Assembly (NCBI GenBank): GCA_029237515.1
Contig: JARBAV010000133.1
Coordinates: 1-5,546 of the forward strand
Source: Nitrososphaerales archaeon
GTDB lineage: Archaea; Thermoproteota; Nitrososphaeria; Nitrososphaerales; Nitrososphaeraceae
Length of the DNA: 5,546 nt
Reading direction: 5' to 3'
In this document: in pieces, positions 5,407 through 5,546 of the stretch
How the letters are laid out: each line of letters opens with the position of its first letter
How positions within the stretch are numbered: position 1 is the stretch's first letter
Made by a program: the position numbers and the translations under genes
The notes under the pieces: model-generated
The model's database searches: none
Told to the model about the DNA's origin: nothing
Seen by the model: only the letters and a program-made list of their open reading frames with translations

Positions 5407-5546
5407 TTATGAATGAGTAACTCCGTTAATACTCCCGCTACTGCTAGTCTTTATTCCCTTTTCTGGGTGGACAATTGGGGGTAAAAATTTCTCAAGGTCG
5501 CCACGAACAGATTCAAGCCATGGAGGAAGCACCAAGTGAGTACCAA
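5407..5546 (-). CDS. mhqO: C-terminal fragment of an MhqO-type ring-cleaving dioxygenase (VOC/glyoxalase fold), cut by the window edge
   Basis: Only the last 45 codons are inside the window; the start lies beyond the right edge. The frame reads GTHLVLPPWLESVRGDLEKF, then LPPIVHPE, before a Ser/Gly tail and TAA at 5407..5409. The LPPWLE...LPPI pattern is the characteristic C-terminus of MhqO/YkcA-like ring-cleaving dioxygenases, where it follows the last VOC metal-ligand strand. These enzymes are expected to be metal-dependent extradiol enzymes acting on hydroquinone- or catechol-type substrates; the metal ligands are outside this window. The tail after LPPI (about 20 residues, KTSSSGSINGVTHS) is longer than the bare bacterial ending. 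The gene is followed 21 bases later by the MhqD-type hydrolase. The identification relies on this short segment plus the neighbour. Confidence 0.72.
   Translation of the reverse strand, partial: GTHLVLPPWLESVRGDLEKFLPPIVHPEKGIKTSSSGSINGVTHS

Noticed and set aside
1..5546. CRISPR array, tRNA, rRNA, insertion sequence or attachment site
   Set aside because: No regularly spaced repeats, cloverleaf, rRNA-like sequence, transposase motif or terminal inverted repeats were seen on either strand.

Overview
This window looks like a chromosomal segment of an archaeon, most likely an ammonia-oxidising member of the Nitrososphaeria (a soil Nitrososphaera/Nitrosocosmicus-type thaumarchaeon). That placement is inference. 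It rests on AT-rich DNA, archaeal-style TATA elements with short Shine-Dalgarno leaders, a winged-helix plus PLD-like-fold regulator of a kind I associate with this group, a PspAB-type protein, and an exported protease rich in N-x-S/T sequons. No rRNA, tRNA, CRISPR array, transposase or phage gene is visible.

Layout, left to right: (1) about 200 bases downstream of a minus-strand gene, with two oligo-T exit signals; (2) a minus-strand winged-helix regulator (197..1501); (3) a 301-base divergent intergenic region holding a candidate TATA box and a near-perfect 18-base palindrome; (4) a plus-strand exported HtrA/DegQ serine protease with one PDZ domain (1803..3104), closed by a hairpin/T7 terminator; (5) a roughly 490-base spacer with two doubtful micro-ORFs and a tandem imperfect repeat; (6) a plus-strand PspA-associated protein, PspAB-like (3671..4276); (7) a 461-base convergent spacer with no solid gene; (8) a minus-strand pair: the C-terminal end of an MhqO-type ring-cleaving dioxygenase of the VOC fold (running off the right edge), then an MhqD-type alpha/beta hydrolase 21 bases downstream (4738..5385).

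Two functional themes emerge. The HtrA protease and the PspAB-like protein both point to envelope or protein-quality stress. The wHTH regulator, divergent from htrA, is a natural candidate to control it, though the sequence does not prove this. The dioxygenase-hydrolase pair matches the bacterial hydroquinone/quinone-detoxification pairing (mhqO/mhqD of Bacillus) and is probably an operon. I found no convincing evidence for a wholly new system. The most interesting points are the HtrA/PspAB neighbourhood, the mhq-like pair in an apparent archaeon, and an in-frame coding-like extension past the regulator's stop codon.
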